A stretch of DNA of 64,000 nucleotides from contig JACKIN010000001.1 in NCBI GenBank assembly GCA_020638495.1, positions 768,752 through 832,751 of the forward strand, read 5' to 3'. A model generated the notes under the pieces. The model had not been told where the DNA came from and did not search any database. It saw nothing but the letters and a program-made list of their open reading frames with translations. Made by a program: the position numbers and the translations under genes. The DNA is from Geminicoccaceae bacterium. GTDB lineage: Bacteria > Pseudomonadota > Alphaproteobacteria > Geminicoccales > Geminicoccaceae. Positions 15,482 to 23,654 of the stretch are shown in pieces (position 1 is the first letter of the stretch; every line of letters starts with the position of its first letter).

Positions 15482-17137
15482 TCACGATTCCGAACGGGGC
15501 TTGCCGACCCCGAAGAGATCCATTCGGAAGACCTTGATCGCTATCATGATCGGCAGAAGAATGACGCCGATGAGCGTCAGTCCACACGCCGACGCGTAGG
15601 CCATCAGGGCACTGTCGAGCAGGCGGAAGATCTGGATCGGCAAGGTCTCGCGCCCGCCGGAGTAGACGAGGATCGAAGCGCTCAGCTCGGCCACCGAGGT
15701 GGTCCATGTCAGGACCGCCGCCGCGGCGATCGCCGGCGCCATCATCGGCAGCACCACACGCACGAAGGTCCGAAACGGTGGCGAGCCGAGGCTGATCGAC
15801 GCTTCCTCGATCGAGTTGGGCACATTGTAGAGCGTCGAGGAGGCATTGCGCATGCCGAACGGCAGGCGTCGCACGACATAGGCGAGGACGATGATCGACG
15901 CGGTCCCGGTGAGTGGCAGCCAGCCGGTGTGGAACGAGATGATGAGGCCGATGCCGAGAACGGTCCCGGAGAGCGCCAGGGGCACGACGGAGATGTAGTC
16001 GAGGAGCGGTGTGATCAGGTTGCGCTTCTTGACGATCATGTAGCTCACGACCGTGCTGAAGCTGATGCCGATGCAGGTGGCGAGCCCCGCATAGACAAGC
16101 GAGTTCACCAGCGGTTGCGGCGCCGTGACGAAGACGCGCTCCATGTTCTCGAGCGTCCAGGTGCCCCATTGCATCACCGGCCCGCGCGCCCTGGTGAAGG
16201 CGCCCAGGATGACGGAGATCATGGGCAGCATGGAGATCAGCACCACGGTGCCGGCGGCGAGCGCGATCAACACGCCCTCGAGGCCGCGCAGCGCGCTCGG
16301 CGGGGCACCCCGCCCCTGCACGACCTCGTAGCGGCCGCGCGCGACGATCCAGCGATTGATGAACAGGACCACCATGACGATGAGGATCGAGACGCTCGCC
16401 AGCGTGCTCTGCATCACCGGGTTGACGCCGCCCTCGGACACGGCGGCCCGATAGGTCATCACCGACAGGAGCTGCACCTGGTGCCCGAGAATGATGGAGA
16501 TCGCGAAGTTGCCGATCACCATCGTGAAGACCAGCAAGGCGCCCGAGAGGATGGCCGGGGCGATGACCGGCACCATCACCTTCAGCCGCGCGCGCGCTGG
16601 CGAGCTGCCGAGGCTTTGCGCCGCCTCCTCCAGGTGGGCGTCGAAGCCGGAAATGGCTGCCACGGTGCCGATGTAGACATAGGTATAGTAGATGAAGGTC
16701 ATCGACGTGACGAGGCCGAACCAGCCGTAGAAGCTGGGCAGGATGATGCCGTATTCGCGAAAGAACCGGGTGATCAGGCCGTTGTTGCCCAGCATCATCA
16801 GCCAGGTCTGGGCAGCGATTACCTCGGGTATGACGAGGGTGATGAGCGGCAGGAACACGATCAGCGACTTTCCGGGGAACCGGAATCGCGCGGTGACGTA
16901 GGCGAGCGGCACGCCGACCAGCGTGCACGCCACCGTCACGATCGCTGCCAGCATCAACGAGTTGGCGATCGCCTCGCCGTAGCGCTGCTCGGACAGGATC
17001 TGCGACCAGCCGCCGCCATTGCTGAAGCTCGACGTGACGATGTTGATGATGGGATAGACGATGAAAACGAACATTATGACGAGCGCAGCGACGGACAGCC
17101 AGAACCAGACCGATCGAACATCGATCATCCTGTTCAT
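15482..17137 (-). CDS. Fbp/Afu-type ABC transporter permease, two fused permease domains
   Basis: This 551-residue inner-membrane protein has two copies of the binding-protein-dependent permease domain. The EAA-type loops are EEAAQSLGSSPARARLKVMVP at about 210-230 and EEASISLGSPPFRTFVRVVLP at about 440-460. This duplicated layout is typical of FbpB/AfuB/PhnU-like permeases. The start overlaps the ATPase stop (ATGA). It would conduct the ligand captured by the binding protein encoded 73 bases downstream. Confidence 0.92.
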   Translation of the reverse strand: MNRMIDVRSVWFWLSVAALVIMFVFIVYPIINIVTSSFSNGGGWSQILSEQRYGEAIANSLMLAAIVTVACTLVGVPLAYVTARFRFPGKSLIVFLPLITLVIPEVIAAQTWLMMLGNNGLITRFFREYGIILPSFYGWFGLVTSMTFIYYTYVYIGTVAAISGFDAHLEEAAQSLGSSPARARLKVMVPVIAPAILSGALLVFTMVIGNFAISIILGHQVQLLSVMTYRAAVSEGGVNPVMQSTLASVSILIVMVVLFINRWIVARGRYEVVQGRGAPPSALRGLEGVLIALAAGTVVLISMLPMISVILGAFTRARGPVMQWGTWTLENMERVFVTAPQPLVNSLVYAGLATCIGISFSTVVSYMIVKKRNLITPLLDYISVVPLALSGTVLGIGLIISFHTGWLPLTGTASIIVLAYVVRRLPFGMRNASSTLYNVPNSIEEASISLGSPPFRTFVRVVLPMMAPAIAAAAVLTWTTSVAELSASILVYSGGRETLPIQIFRLLDSALMAYASACGLTLIGVILLPIMIAIKVFRMDLFGVGKPRSES

Positions 17138-18204
17138 CGCGCGAGCACCAGCGCCTTCTCGGGATTGACCGATACCGACACATGCTGACCGGCGGAAAAT
17201 CTATCGTGGTCTTCGCCGTGCAGGTCGACCGCGAGCACGCTGCCGTCGCCGAGCCTGACCTTGTACGCCGTCCTGGCCCCGAGATACTGCCGAAGGATGA
17301 CGCTGCCCGGCAGCGACGATGCCGCCCCGTCCGTCGTCGGGCTGTCGTCCATTCCCAGATCCTCGGGCCGCAGGACCAGCACGCCCTCGCCATTCGGCAC
17401 CGGCCCGGCGCAGCGCGCCCGCAGGACGACGTCGCCGAACCTGACGGTCGGGCGGGTCGCATCCGCACCCTGACCGAGCGTGACAGGGATCCGGTTCGCC
17501 GCCCCGACGAAATCCGCCACGAAGGTCGTGGCGGGCGTCGCGTAGATCTCCTTCGGGGAGCCGATCTGCTCGATCCGCCCCTTGTTCATCACGCCGATCC
17601 GGTCGGACATCGACAGGGATTCTTCCTGGTCGTGGGTCACGAAGACCGTCGTGATCCGGGCTTCGCGCTGCAACTCCATGATCGTCTCGCGGACCTGCAG
17701 GCGCAGTCGCGCATCGAGATTGGAGAGCGGCTCGTCCATCAGCAGCACTTGCGGCTCGATCACCAGGGCCCGCGCCAGAGCCACGCGCTGGCGCTGGCCA
17801 CCCGACAGCGCCGCGGGCTTGCGGGAGCGAAAGGGGCCGAGATCGACCCGCTCGAGGGCCTTCATCACCCGGCCCTCGAGCACGGCCCCCCGTTCGCCGC
17901 GGGCGCGCAGGCCATAGGCCACGTTCTCGAAGACGGTCTTGTCCGGAAAAAGCGCGTAGTCCTGGAAGACCATGCCGATGTCGCGCTTGTGGGCAGGCAG
18001 ACGGGTGACGTCCACGTCGCCGAAGAGGATGCGGCCGCGCGCGGCCGGAACAAAGCCGGCGATCGTTCGAAGCAGCGTGGTCTTGCCGCAGCCGGAGGGC
18101 CCGAGCAGGGTGAAGAAGTTGCCTTCGTCGATGCGCAGGTCGAGATCGGCAATGACATCCGCCTGTCCGTAGCTCACCGCCAGCCCGGAGATGCTGATGC
18201 TCAT
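17134..18204 (-). CDS. Fbp/Afu-type ABC transporter ATPase
   Basis: This nucleotide-binding subunit has 356 residues. Walker A is GPSGCGKTT (about 36-44), the Q-loop is in VFQDYALFP, the signature is LSGGQRQR and Walker B is VLLMDEPLSNLD. A C-terminal TOBE-type regulatory region follows from about 240. ATG 18204 was chosen over longer in-frame starts because it overlaps the upstream stop in ATGA and begins MSISISGLAVSYGQ, normal for the family. Both ends are translationally coupled to the neighbours. Confidence 0.94.
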   Translation of the reverse strand: MSISISGLAVSYGQADVIADLDLRIDEGNFFTLLGPSGCGKTTLLRTIAGFVPAARGRILFGDVDVTRLPAHKRDIGMVFQDYALFPDKTVFENVAYGLRARGERGAVLEGRVMKALERVDLGPFRSRKPAALSGGQRQRVALARALVIEPQVLLMDEPLSNLDARLRLQVRETIMELQREARITTVFVTHDQEESLSMSDRIGVMNKGRIEQIGSPKEIYATPATTFVADFVGAANRIPVTLGQGADATRPTVRFGDVVLRARCAGPVPNGEGVLVLRPEDLGMDDSPTTDGAASSLPGSVILRQYLGARTAYKVRLGDGSVLAVDLHGEDHDRFSAGQHVSVSVNPEKALVLAR

Positions 18205-19025
18205 GTGCCGGCCCTCCTCTTCGCCGCGTCCTCGCGCCCCAGCAGCTCCAGTGCCACCGCATGCATGGCGGGGTCGCCCGCCGCCAGCACGCGAGGGCCG
18301 CTGTCGATCGTCAATGGCGCGCCGGCCCAATCGGTGATGCGCCCACCCGCCCCCGAAACGATGGGAGCGAATGCGGCGATATCCCAGATCTTCAGCCCCG
18401 AATCGATCGACAGGTCGATGCGTCCTTGCGCCAGACGCCCGTAAGCCAGCGCCGCCGCCCCGTAGATCCGCCACGCCGTGCGTGATCGCAACCGCTCGAA
18501 GGCCTGGATATCGCCCGGCGGAAAGAAATCCGGGCTGCTCGCCGACAGGATGGCGCCGGCGAGCTCGGCGCAGGGGCGGGTTTTGAGGACATTCCCGTTG
18601 AGGCGTGTCGGCTCCCCGGCGACACCGACGAAGCGCGCGCCCAGGGCGGGGAAGTCCATGACGCCGATCACCGGATCGCCATCGACGCAGCATGCGATCA
18701 GCGAGCCGAAGACCGGAATGCCCGCCATGAAGGCGGCGGTGCCGTCGATCGGGTCGAGGACCCAGACATGGCTGCAACCGCGACCGTGCTCGCCATGCTC
18801 CTCGCCGATGACGCCGTGGTCGGGAAAGCGCCTGGAGATGATCTCCCGCAGACGCGCCTCGACGGCGGCATCGGTCGCGGTGACGAAGCTCCGATCTTCC
18901 TTGAGCGTGGCGTCGCCATGCCGGAAAGCGCCGTCGACGAGGCTGCGGCCTATCATCTCGCGGCTCGTCTCGGCGAGCTCGATTGCCATGCGCAAGCAGG
19001 TGACGAGATTGGCCGTGGATGCCAA
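18201..19025 (-). CDS. Inositol-monophosphatase-family phosphatase
   Basis: This Mg-dependent phosphomonoesterase of the IMPase/histidinol-phosphatase (HisN-like) family has 274 residues. Catalytic motifs are present: GEEHG at about 77, DPIDGTAAF at about 91 and IWDIAAFAPIVSGAGG near 213. The start is TTG 19025, supported by AAAGGA eight bases before it; there is no ATG before residue 12. The stop overlaps the ABC ATPase start. Being the first gene of an operon for a phospho-sugar-type ABC importer, it may dephosphorylate the imported ester. A role in histidine synthesis is possible by family, but no his gene is near. Confidence 0.88.
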   Translation of the reverse strand: MASTANLVTCLRMAIELAETSREMIGRSLVDGAFRHGDATLKEDRSFVTATDAAVEARLREIISRRFPDHGVIGEEHGEHGRGCSHVWVLDPIDGTAAFMAGIPVFGSLIACCVDGDPVIGVMDFPALGARFVGVAGEPTRLNGNVLKTRPCAELAGAILSASSPDFFPPGDIQAFERLRSRTAWRIYGAAALAYGRLAQGRIDLSIDSGLKIWDIAAFAPIVSGAGGRITDWAGAPLTIDSGPRVLAAGDPAMHAVALELLGREDAAKRRAGT

Positions 19026-19502
19026 ATTACAGTCCTTTGCCGAGTATTCCGTTCATGCACTATCGGCTCCGGTTTATCTGTCAAGGCGGTACAGCGGCAT
19101 CCGTCCGACCCGGAACGGGCTGCATGACAGGCAATCGCCACCCGCGATCGAGCTTTGCGCGCCTTCATGTGCGCAAAACGAGGTTGCCGATGCAGCAGCG
19201 ATGGACTCATTGCGCGGATCCGGCGTCTGGTCACGGAATGCGAACCGGAGCAGGAGGCGGAGCGCCGGCAATTGCAGCAATCTCAGCAGGAGCTCGAGGG
19301 CCTGCGCGCCGGCCCGCCCCGAACCGCCGCAGATGCTCCTCCTCGAGGACATCTCGCCCGAGGTCCCTGCCGTCGACCTCGGTCGGGGCTGCCCCTTCGC
19401 CTCGGCCTGCTCGAACCAAGCCGGTCTCGTCCCAGGCTCGCGCGGCATTCTCGCCCGATTCCGGATTGCCGCGCCGCGAGGCAGGCAGCGCACCCCCGGG
19501 TC
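19026..19502. other. Intergenic region, no convincing gene
   Basis: Several overlapping open frames exist on both strands, but none has family motifs, a good ribosome site or sensible composition. The region should hold the promoter of the IMPase-ABC operon and the end of the cytochrome c transcript. I see no repeat or clear terminator in it. Confidence 0.5.
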
Positions 19503-20771
19503 TCATTCAGACGCGAGCGCGGCGGTTCCTTCTCTTTCCTCGATGATCGATCGGACGTCGGTCACCGTCGAGTGCTCGACGGGGGAGGCGCTGTTGCCGA
19601 AGGCGTTGCGCAGATAGGTCAGGAGCGCCGCCACTTCGTCATCGTCCAGCTTCCAGCCTAAGGCCGGCATCGCCAGCGGCGTGGGCTTTGCCTCCGTCGA
19701 CGGCTTCTCCGCACCGCCGAGCACGATCTGGATGGCGCTGTGCGGCTCCTCCTGCTGCAGGACGCTGCTGCCGGCGAGGGCCGGGAAGACGCCTTCCTGG
19801 CCCTCCCCGCTCATCAGGTGACAGCCGGTGCAGTTGTCGACGAAGAGCGCCTCACCCTCGGCCATGAGGAGTTCGTCGAGGTCGCGGACGTCGCCCGGCT
19901 CGGCCACCTCCTCCGCTGCCGGCAGGTCCTCGAGGTAGACCGCCATGGCCCGCAGGTCCTCCCGGGTCAGGTGCTGGGTCGAGCGTTCGACGACCTCCGC
20001 CATCGGGCCGCCGGCGGAGGAGAAGCGGTTGCTGCCCGTCTTCAGATATTCGACGATGTCCTCGACCGACCACTCGCCCAGCCCCTCGCGCAGGTCGCCC
20101 GTCAGGTCCGGCGCGAACCAGCCCTCGCCGAAGCCGCCCTCGAAGGCCTCGTCCAGCTCGACCGCGCCCGCCAGGTTCTTGGGCGAGTGGCAGGCAGCGC
20201 AATGGCCCAGCCCCTCCACCAGGTAGGCGCCTCTGTTCCACTCCGCGGACTTCCCGGGAACCGGCGTGAAGACGCCTTCCTCGAAGAAGAGCGCATTCCA
20301 GCCCGCGAGCAAGGCGCGCCAGCTCAACGGCCAGGGCAGCTCCGGCGGGTCGACCTCCTGGCGCACCGGCTCCAGCGTGTCGAGCCAGGCCTTGATGGCG
20401 CGAATGTCGTCGCGCGTCGCCTTCGTGAAGAAGGGGTATGGAAAGGCCGGATAGAGCCGCTTGCCACCCGGCGCCATGCCCTGGGTCATGGCGCGCTCGA
20501 ACTCGGCATCCGACCAGCCGCCGATGCCCGTTTCCCGATCGGGGGTGATGTTCGCCGAGTAGAGCGTGCCGAACGGTGTCGGGATCGGGCGGTTGCCGGC
20601 GAAAGGCTCGCCGCCTTCGGCCGTATGGCAGGCGACGCAGTCGCCGACCCGCGCGAGATAGCGGCCTCTCTCGATGTCCGAGAAGCCCGCCTCCTGCGCC
20701 AGGCCGGCGGCCGTGCCCGTCAGCACGGCGGCGCCCGCCAGAACGGTGAGCCCGGCCCTCATCTCACGCAT
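19503..20771 (-). CDS. Triheme cytochrome c subunit of a gluconate-type membrane dehydrogenase
   Basis: This 422-residue exported protein has an N-terminal signal (MREMRAGLTVLAGAAVLTG, ending GLAQ-E). It has three c-type heme sites: CVACH at 45-49, CAACH at 191-195 and CTGCH at 314-318. Length and heme count match the cytochrome subunit of gluconate, sorbitol, alcohol and FAD-glucose dehydrogenases, which passes electrons from the flavoprotein to ubiquinone or oxidase. No hydrophobic C-terminal anchor is obvious. The start overlaps the end of the GMC gene by eight bases. It is the last gene of the three-gene operon. Confidence 0.92.
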   Translation of the reverse strand: MREMRAGLTVLAGAAVLTGTAAGLAQEAGFSDIERGRYLARVGDCVACHTAEGGEPFAGNRPIPTPFGTLYSANITPDRETGIGGWSDAEFERAMTQGMAPGGKRLYPAFPYPFFTKATRDDIRAIKAWLDTLEPVRQEVDPPELPWPLSWRALLAGWNALFFEEGVFTPVPGKSAEWNRGAYLVEGLGHCAACHSPKNLAGAVELDEAFEGGFGEGWFAPDLTGDLREGLGEWSVEDIVEYLKTGSNRFSSAGGPMAEVVERSTQHLTREDLRAMAVYLEDLPAAEEVAEPGDVRDLDELLMAEGEALFVDNCTGCHLMSGEGQEGVFPALAGSSVLQQEEPHSAIQIVLGGAEKPSTEAKPTPLAMPALGWKLDDDEVAALLTYLRNAFGNSASPVEHSTVTDVRSIIEEREGTAALASE

Positions 20772-22527
20772 CCACCAGCGGGCCGGGGTTTTTCAGGTAG
20801 CGGGTCTTGATCGCCTCGGCCGCCCAGTAGGTGAGCGCGCCCACCGTGCCGGTCGGGTTGTAGCCCGCGTTCTGGGGAAACACGCAGGCCCCCATCACGA
20901 AGAGGTTGGGGACGTCCCAGTGCTGGAGGTAGCGGTTGACGACGCTGGTGGACGGGTCGTCGCCCATGACCGCACCGCCCGTGTTGTGCGTCGTCTGGTA
21001 GGGGACGATCGAATAGGGCCCCTGGCGCTGGTTGACGGTGTAGGAGCGCGGCCGCATGGCCCTGGCGATCTCCTCCGCCCGGGCGGTCACGAAGCGGGAC
21101 ATGCGCCGCTCGTTGTCGTGGAAGTCGAAGGTGAGGCGCATGAGCGGATCGCCGTAGGCGTCTCTGTAGGTCGGATCGAGATCGAGATGCGCGTCGTTGT
21201 AGCTCATCACGCTGCCGTGCACGCTGAGCGAGGCGGAGCGCAGGTAGTTCTCGGCCATCGCCTGCTTCCACGCAGAGCCCCATTCGGGCGTGCCCTGGGG
21301 GAGCTGGTGCTGGAGGATCGGCCGGCCGCCGGTGGTCCAGAGGGCGACATAGGCGCCGCCGATGAAGCCGTGCGGCCCGTGGTCGAAATTGTCGCCGTTG
21401 AAGTCGTCGATCGCCTGCCCGAGGGCGCCGGCGCCCATGAACGGGTTGAGGTTCTCCTCGACGAAGACGTCCACCCCGGACACCATCTGGTAGGCGTAGT
21501 TGCGACCGAGGGTCCCGGACCGCGTTTTCGGGTCGTACACCTCGCCGATGCCGGAGAGCAGCAGGAGGTGGACGTTGTGGGTGGCGTAGGCGGAGAGGAT
21601 CACCAGGTCCGCCGGCTGCTCGTGCTCCTCGCCGGAGCTGTCGACGTAGATCGCGCCCGTGGCGCGCTTGCCGCTGCGGTCGAGCTTGATGCGCGTGACG
21701 TTGCAGTTGGTTCTTAAGCTGAAATTGCTGCGGTTCAGGAGGACCGGCAGGATCGTCGTCTGCGGCGTCGACTTGGAGTAGTTGGCGCAACCGAACCATT
21801 CGCAATAGCCGCAGTAGGTACATTTGCCCATCTGCACGCCGAGCGGGTTTCGGTAGGGCCGCGAGGTGTTGGAGGCCGGCGCGGGGAACGGGTGGAAGCC
21901 CGCCTCGCGTGCCGCCTTGTCGAACAGCAGCGTGCCGAGGCTGCGCTCGAGCGGCGGGTTGGGGTAGTCGCGCGAGCGCGGCCCCTCGAAGGGGTTGCCC
22001 TGCGCCGTGATCTCGCCGTTCAGGTTGCCGGCGACGCCCGACGTGCCGCAGAGATACTCGAAGCGGTCGAAATGCGGCTCGAGCTCCTCGTAGGTCACGC
22101 CCCAATCCTGGATCGTCATCCCCTCCGGAATGAAGTCGGCCCCGTAGCGCTCCTCGACATGGCTGCGCTGCCGGAAGTCGTTCGGCAGGAAGCGCCAGTG
22201 CTGGCCATTCCAGTGCACGCCGGCGCCGCCGACGCCGGTGCCCGGGTTGAACGAGCCCAGCCGGCGCATCGGCAGAGCGGTCTGCGCGTGGTTGTTGCGG
22301 AAGGTGATGGTCTGCCGCGCCGGCTCCTGGAACATCTCGTGGCGGACGGCGTAACGCAGCTCGTCCTGGATCTGCGGCATGGCGAAGTCGGGGACGGTGT
22401 CGCGGAACTGGCCGCGCTCGAGCGCCAGGACCTCGAGTCCGGCCTGGGCCAGCTCCTCGCCCAGGATTGCGGCGGTCCAGCCGAACCCGACCAGGAGCAC
22501 GTCGACGGGTGGGAGCTTGGTCGGCAT
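20764..22527 (-). CDS. GMC-type flavoprotein, large subunit of a gluconate-type dehydrogenase
   Basis: This 587-residue FAD-dependent dehydrogenase belongs to the gluconate 2-dehydrogenase/FAD-glucose dehydrogenase group. The FAD-binding start is VDVLLVGFGWTAAILGEEL (about 8-26), and the C-terminal GMC block is near VMGACVFPQNAGYNPTGTVGALTYWAAE. Four Cys at 236, 239, 242 and 247 (CTYCGYCEWFGC) match the position of the [3Fe-4S] cluster known in Burkholderia FAD-glucose dehydrogenase. It has no signal peptide. In this family it is folded in the cytoplasm and co-exported by the Tat signal of the small subunit. That signal is broken here (see the small subunit). The sugar or acid substrate cannot be assigned. 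Confidence 0.9.
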   Translation of the reverse strand: MPTKLPPVDVLLVGFGWTAAILGEELAQAGLEVLALERGQFRDTVPDFAMPQIQDELRYAVRHEMFQEPARQTITFRNNHAQTALPMRRLGSFNPGTGVGGAGVHWNGQHWRFLPNDFRQRSHVEERYGADFIPEGMTIQDWGVTYEELEPHFDRFEYLCGTSGVAGNLNGEITAQGNPFEGPRSRDYPNPPLERSLGTLLFDKAAREAGFHPFPAPASNTSRPYRNPLGVQMGKCTYCGYCEWFGCANYSKSTPQTTILPVLLNRSNFSLRTNCNVTRIKLDRSGKRATGAIYVDSSGEEHEQPADLVILSAYATHNVHLLLLSGIGEVYDPKTRSGTLGRNYAYQMVSGVDVFVEENLNPFMGAGALGQAIDDFNGDNFDHGPHGFIGGAYVALWTTGGRPILQHQLPQGTPEWGSAWKQAMAENYLRSASLSVHGSVMSYNDAHLDLDPTYRDAYGDPLMRLTFDFHDNERRMSRFVTARAEEIARAMRPRSYTVNQRQGPYSIVPYQTTHNTGGAVMGDDPSTSVVNRYLQHWDVPNLFVMGACVFPQNAGYNPTGTVGALTYWAAEAIKTRYLKNPGPLVDA

Positions 22528-22541
22528 CGGTCCCTCCGCCC

Positions 22542-23240
22542 TCAGATGAAGCCGTCGCGGCCGAGGATGCCGACTGGCGGCAGCGGGAAAGGCTCGCCGT
22601 GCCTGCCGATGAACCGGGTGTAGTCGTAGCGTGGGCCGGGAAAGCCGATGAGCCGCCAGCCGACGAAGCCTTGATTGCCGCCATACATGGGGTCGCTGAG
22701 GAAGCCCTCGACAGTGTTGGCTCGCAGCATCTTGAAGAAACTCCTGCTGTCGACATCGCCGAGCTCGGGCTCGCCGGCCTCCAGTCCGCGGAGCACCTCG
22801 TCCTGTTCCTCCGCGTCCAGATCAGCGAACACGCGGCCGCCGAAAAAGTCCCGACAGTGCTGATCGACCGCCCGGATGGCGGCGCTGTAGAGCTGGGCGG
22901 GTGTCAGTGGCAGCTGGTAGCCCTGCTCGTCTGTCCCGTCTTTGAAGGGTCCTTGCATGTACCAGCGGGCGGCATCGCCGAAATCGCCCGCGAGCTGGGA
23001 TTCGATGAACTGGGTCACGCCCGCTTCCCGTGCACCGGCCCCCGTGTCGTCCGTCGGGATGATCCGGGCGGTGGCCGCGTCGACGAAAGCTCGTTCGGCG
23101 TCCGTGAAATGCCCGTCGGCGCCGGGCCGTCGGGTCAGTGCCGGAACCATGCTCGCGGAGGCCGCGGAGAGAAGCGCGCCAATCGGCGTCAGCTAGCTGG
23201 AGGTGACGCAGAGGACTTTCAACACGCGGCGTCTGTTCAT
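22542..23240 (-). pseudogene. Gluconate 2-dehydrogenase small subunit (subunit 3) with in-frame amber codon in the Tat signal
   Basis: The full frame of 233 codons starts at ATG 23240. It reads MNRRRVLKVLCVTSS, then TAG at 23195-23193, then LTPIGALLSAASASMVPALTRRP, and continues as a typical small subunit (FTDAERAFVDAATARIIPTDD, GPFKDGTDEQGYQLPLTPAQLY). Before the stop is the twin-arginine n-region; after it is the hydrophobic core, so together they form one Tat signal. The only ATG after the stop (23150) would give a 202-residue protein without a signal. The rest of the gene is intact and in frame, and its stop lies 14 bases before the GMC start. The gene could be a recent pseudogene, a read-through case, a sequencing error, or produce a cytoplasmic form. 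The family call is solid; the functional state is open. Confidence 0.75.
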
Positions 23241-23654
23241 CGAACACTCTGACCAGTTTGCCCGGGCCAGACAAAAACCGCGCCCATTCCCCTCGGTTCC
23301 GTTCGGCGGCTCGTTGGGGGTCGTTTTTCGATCCAAGGTCACGGAGCCGACGTCGTCGAGCGCGAAGTGACGACCGATAGGCACCACGGGCTAAACCAAA
23401 CGTGCGCTTGCCGCTTGCATCAAGCTGGATGTCTGTTCTCCTCCTGGAACCTTCGGCGTAGCTGTCGATTCAAGGGTTCCTTGGCGTGGAACAGAGACGT
23501 CGATCGACCACGCGATACCGCGTCTGCACGTCCAGCCGAACCGGACCAGTAGTTGGGCTCGTCACTGTGCCAACCCGACGGCCTCACCCGCGTCGATCAA
23601 GTGCTGTCAGGGGTAAATGCCCACCGAGATGACCACCTTCGAGCTTCGGCTGCC
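23241..23654. other. Divergent intergenic region
   Basis: This 414-base gap separates the leftward gluconate-type dehydrogenase operon from the rightward antiporter. It is less GC-rich than its surroundings. Short frames on both strands lack motifs and ribosome sites. It presumably holds both promoters, but I could not pick convincing -35/-10 pairs. Confidence 0.45.

Noticed and set aside
15422..17188. 588-codon plus-strand open frame opposite the permease gene
   Set aside because: It is antisense to a permease with two clear EAA loops; composition is not protein-like.
14416..18204. Annotating the ABC system simply as an iron(III) transporter
   Set aside because: The family also covers phospho-sugar and phosphonate importers, and the coupled phosphatase speaks for a phosphorylated ligand; I left the ligand open.
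19231..19506. 91-codon minus-strand frame whose ATG overlaps the cytochrome c stop
   Set aside because: The four-base overlap looks like coupling, but the product is Gly/Ala/Arg-rich with no fold signal; the overlap may be chance.
19155..19661. Plus-strand frame with a coiled-coil-like Glu/Gln segment
   Set aside because: It runs antisense into the cytochrome c gene and has no ribosome site; low support.
23553..23654. Extended N-terminus of the antiporter
   Set aside because: The extra 34 residues are polar, unlike the family, and ATG 23655 fits the first membrane helix.
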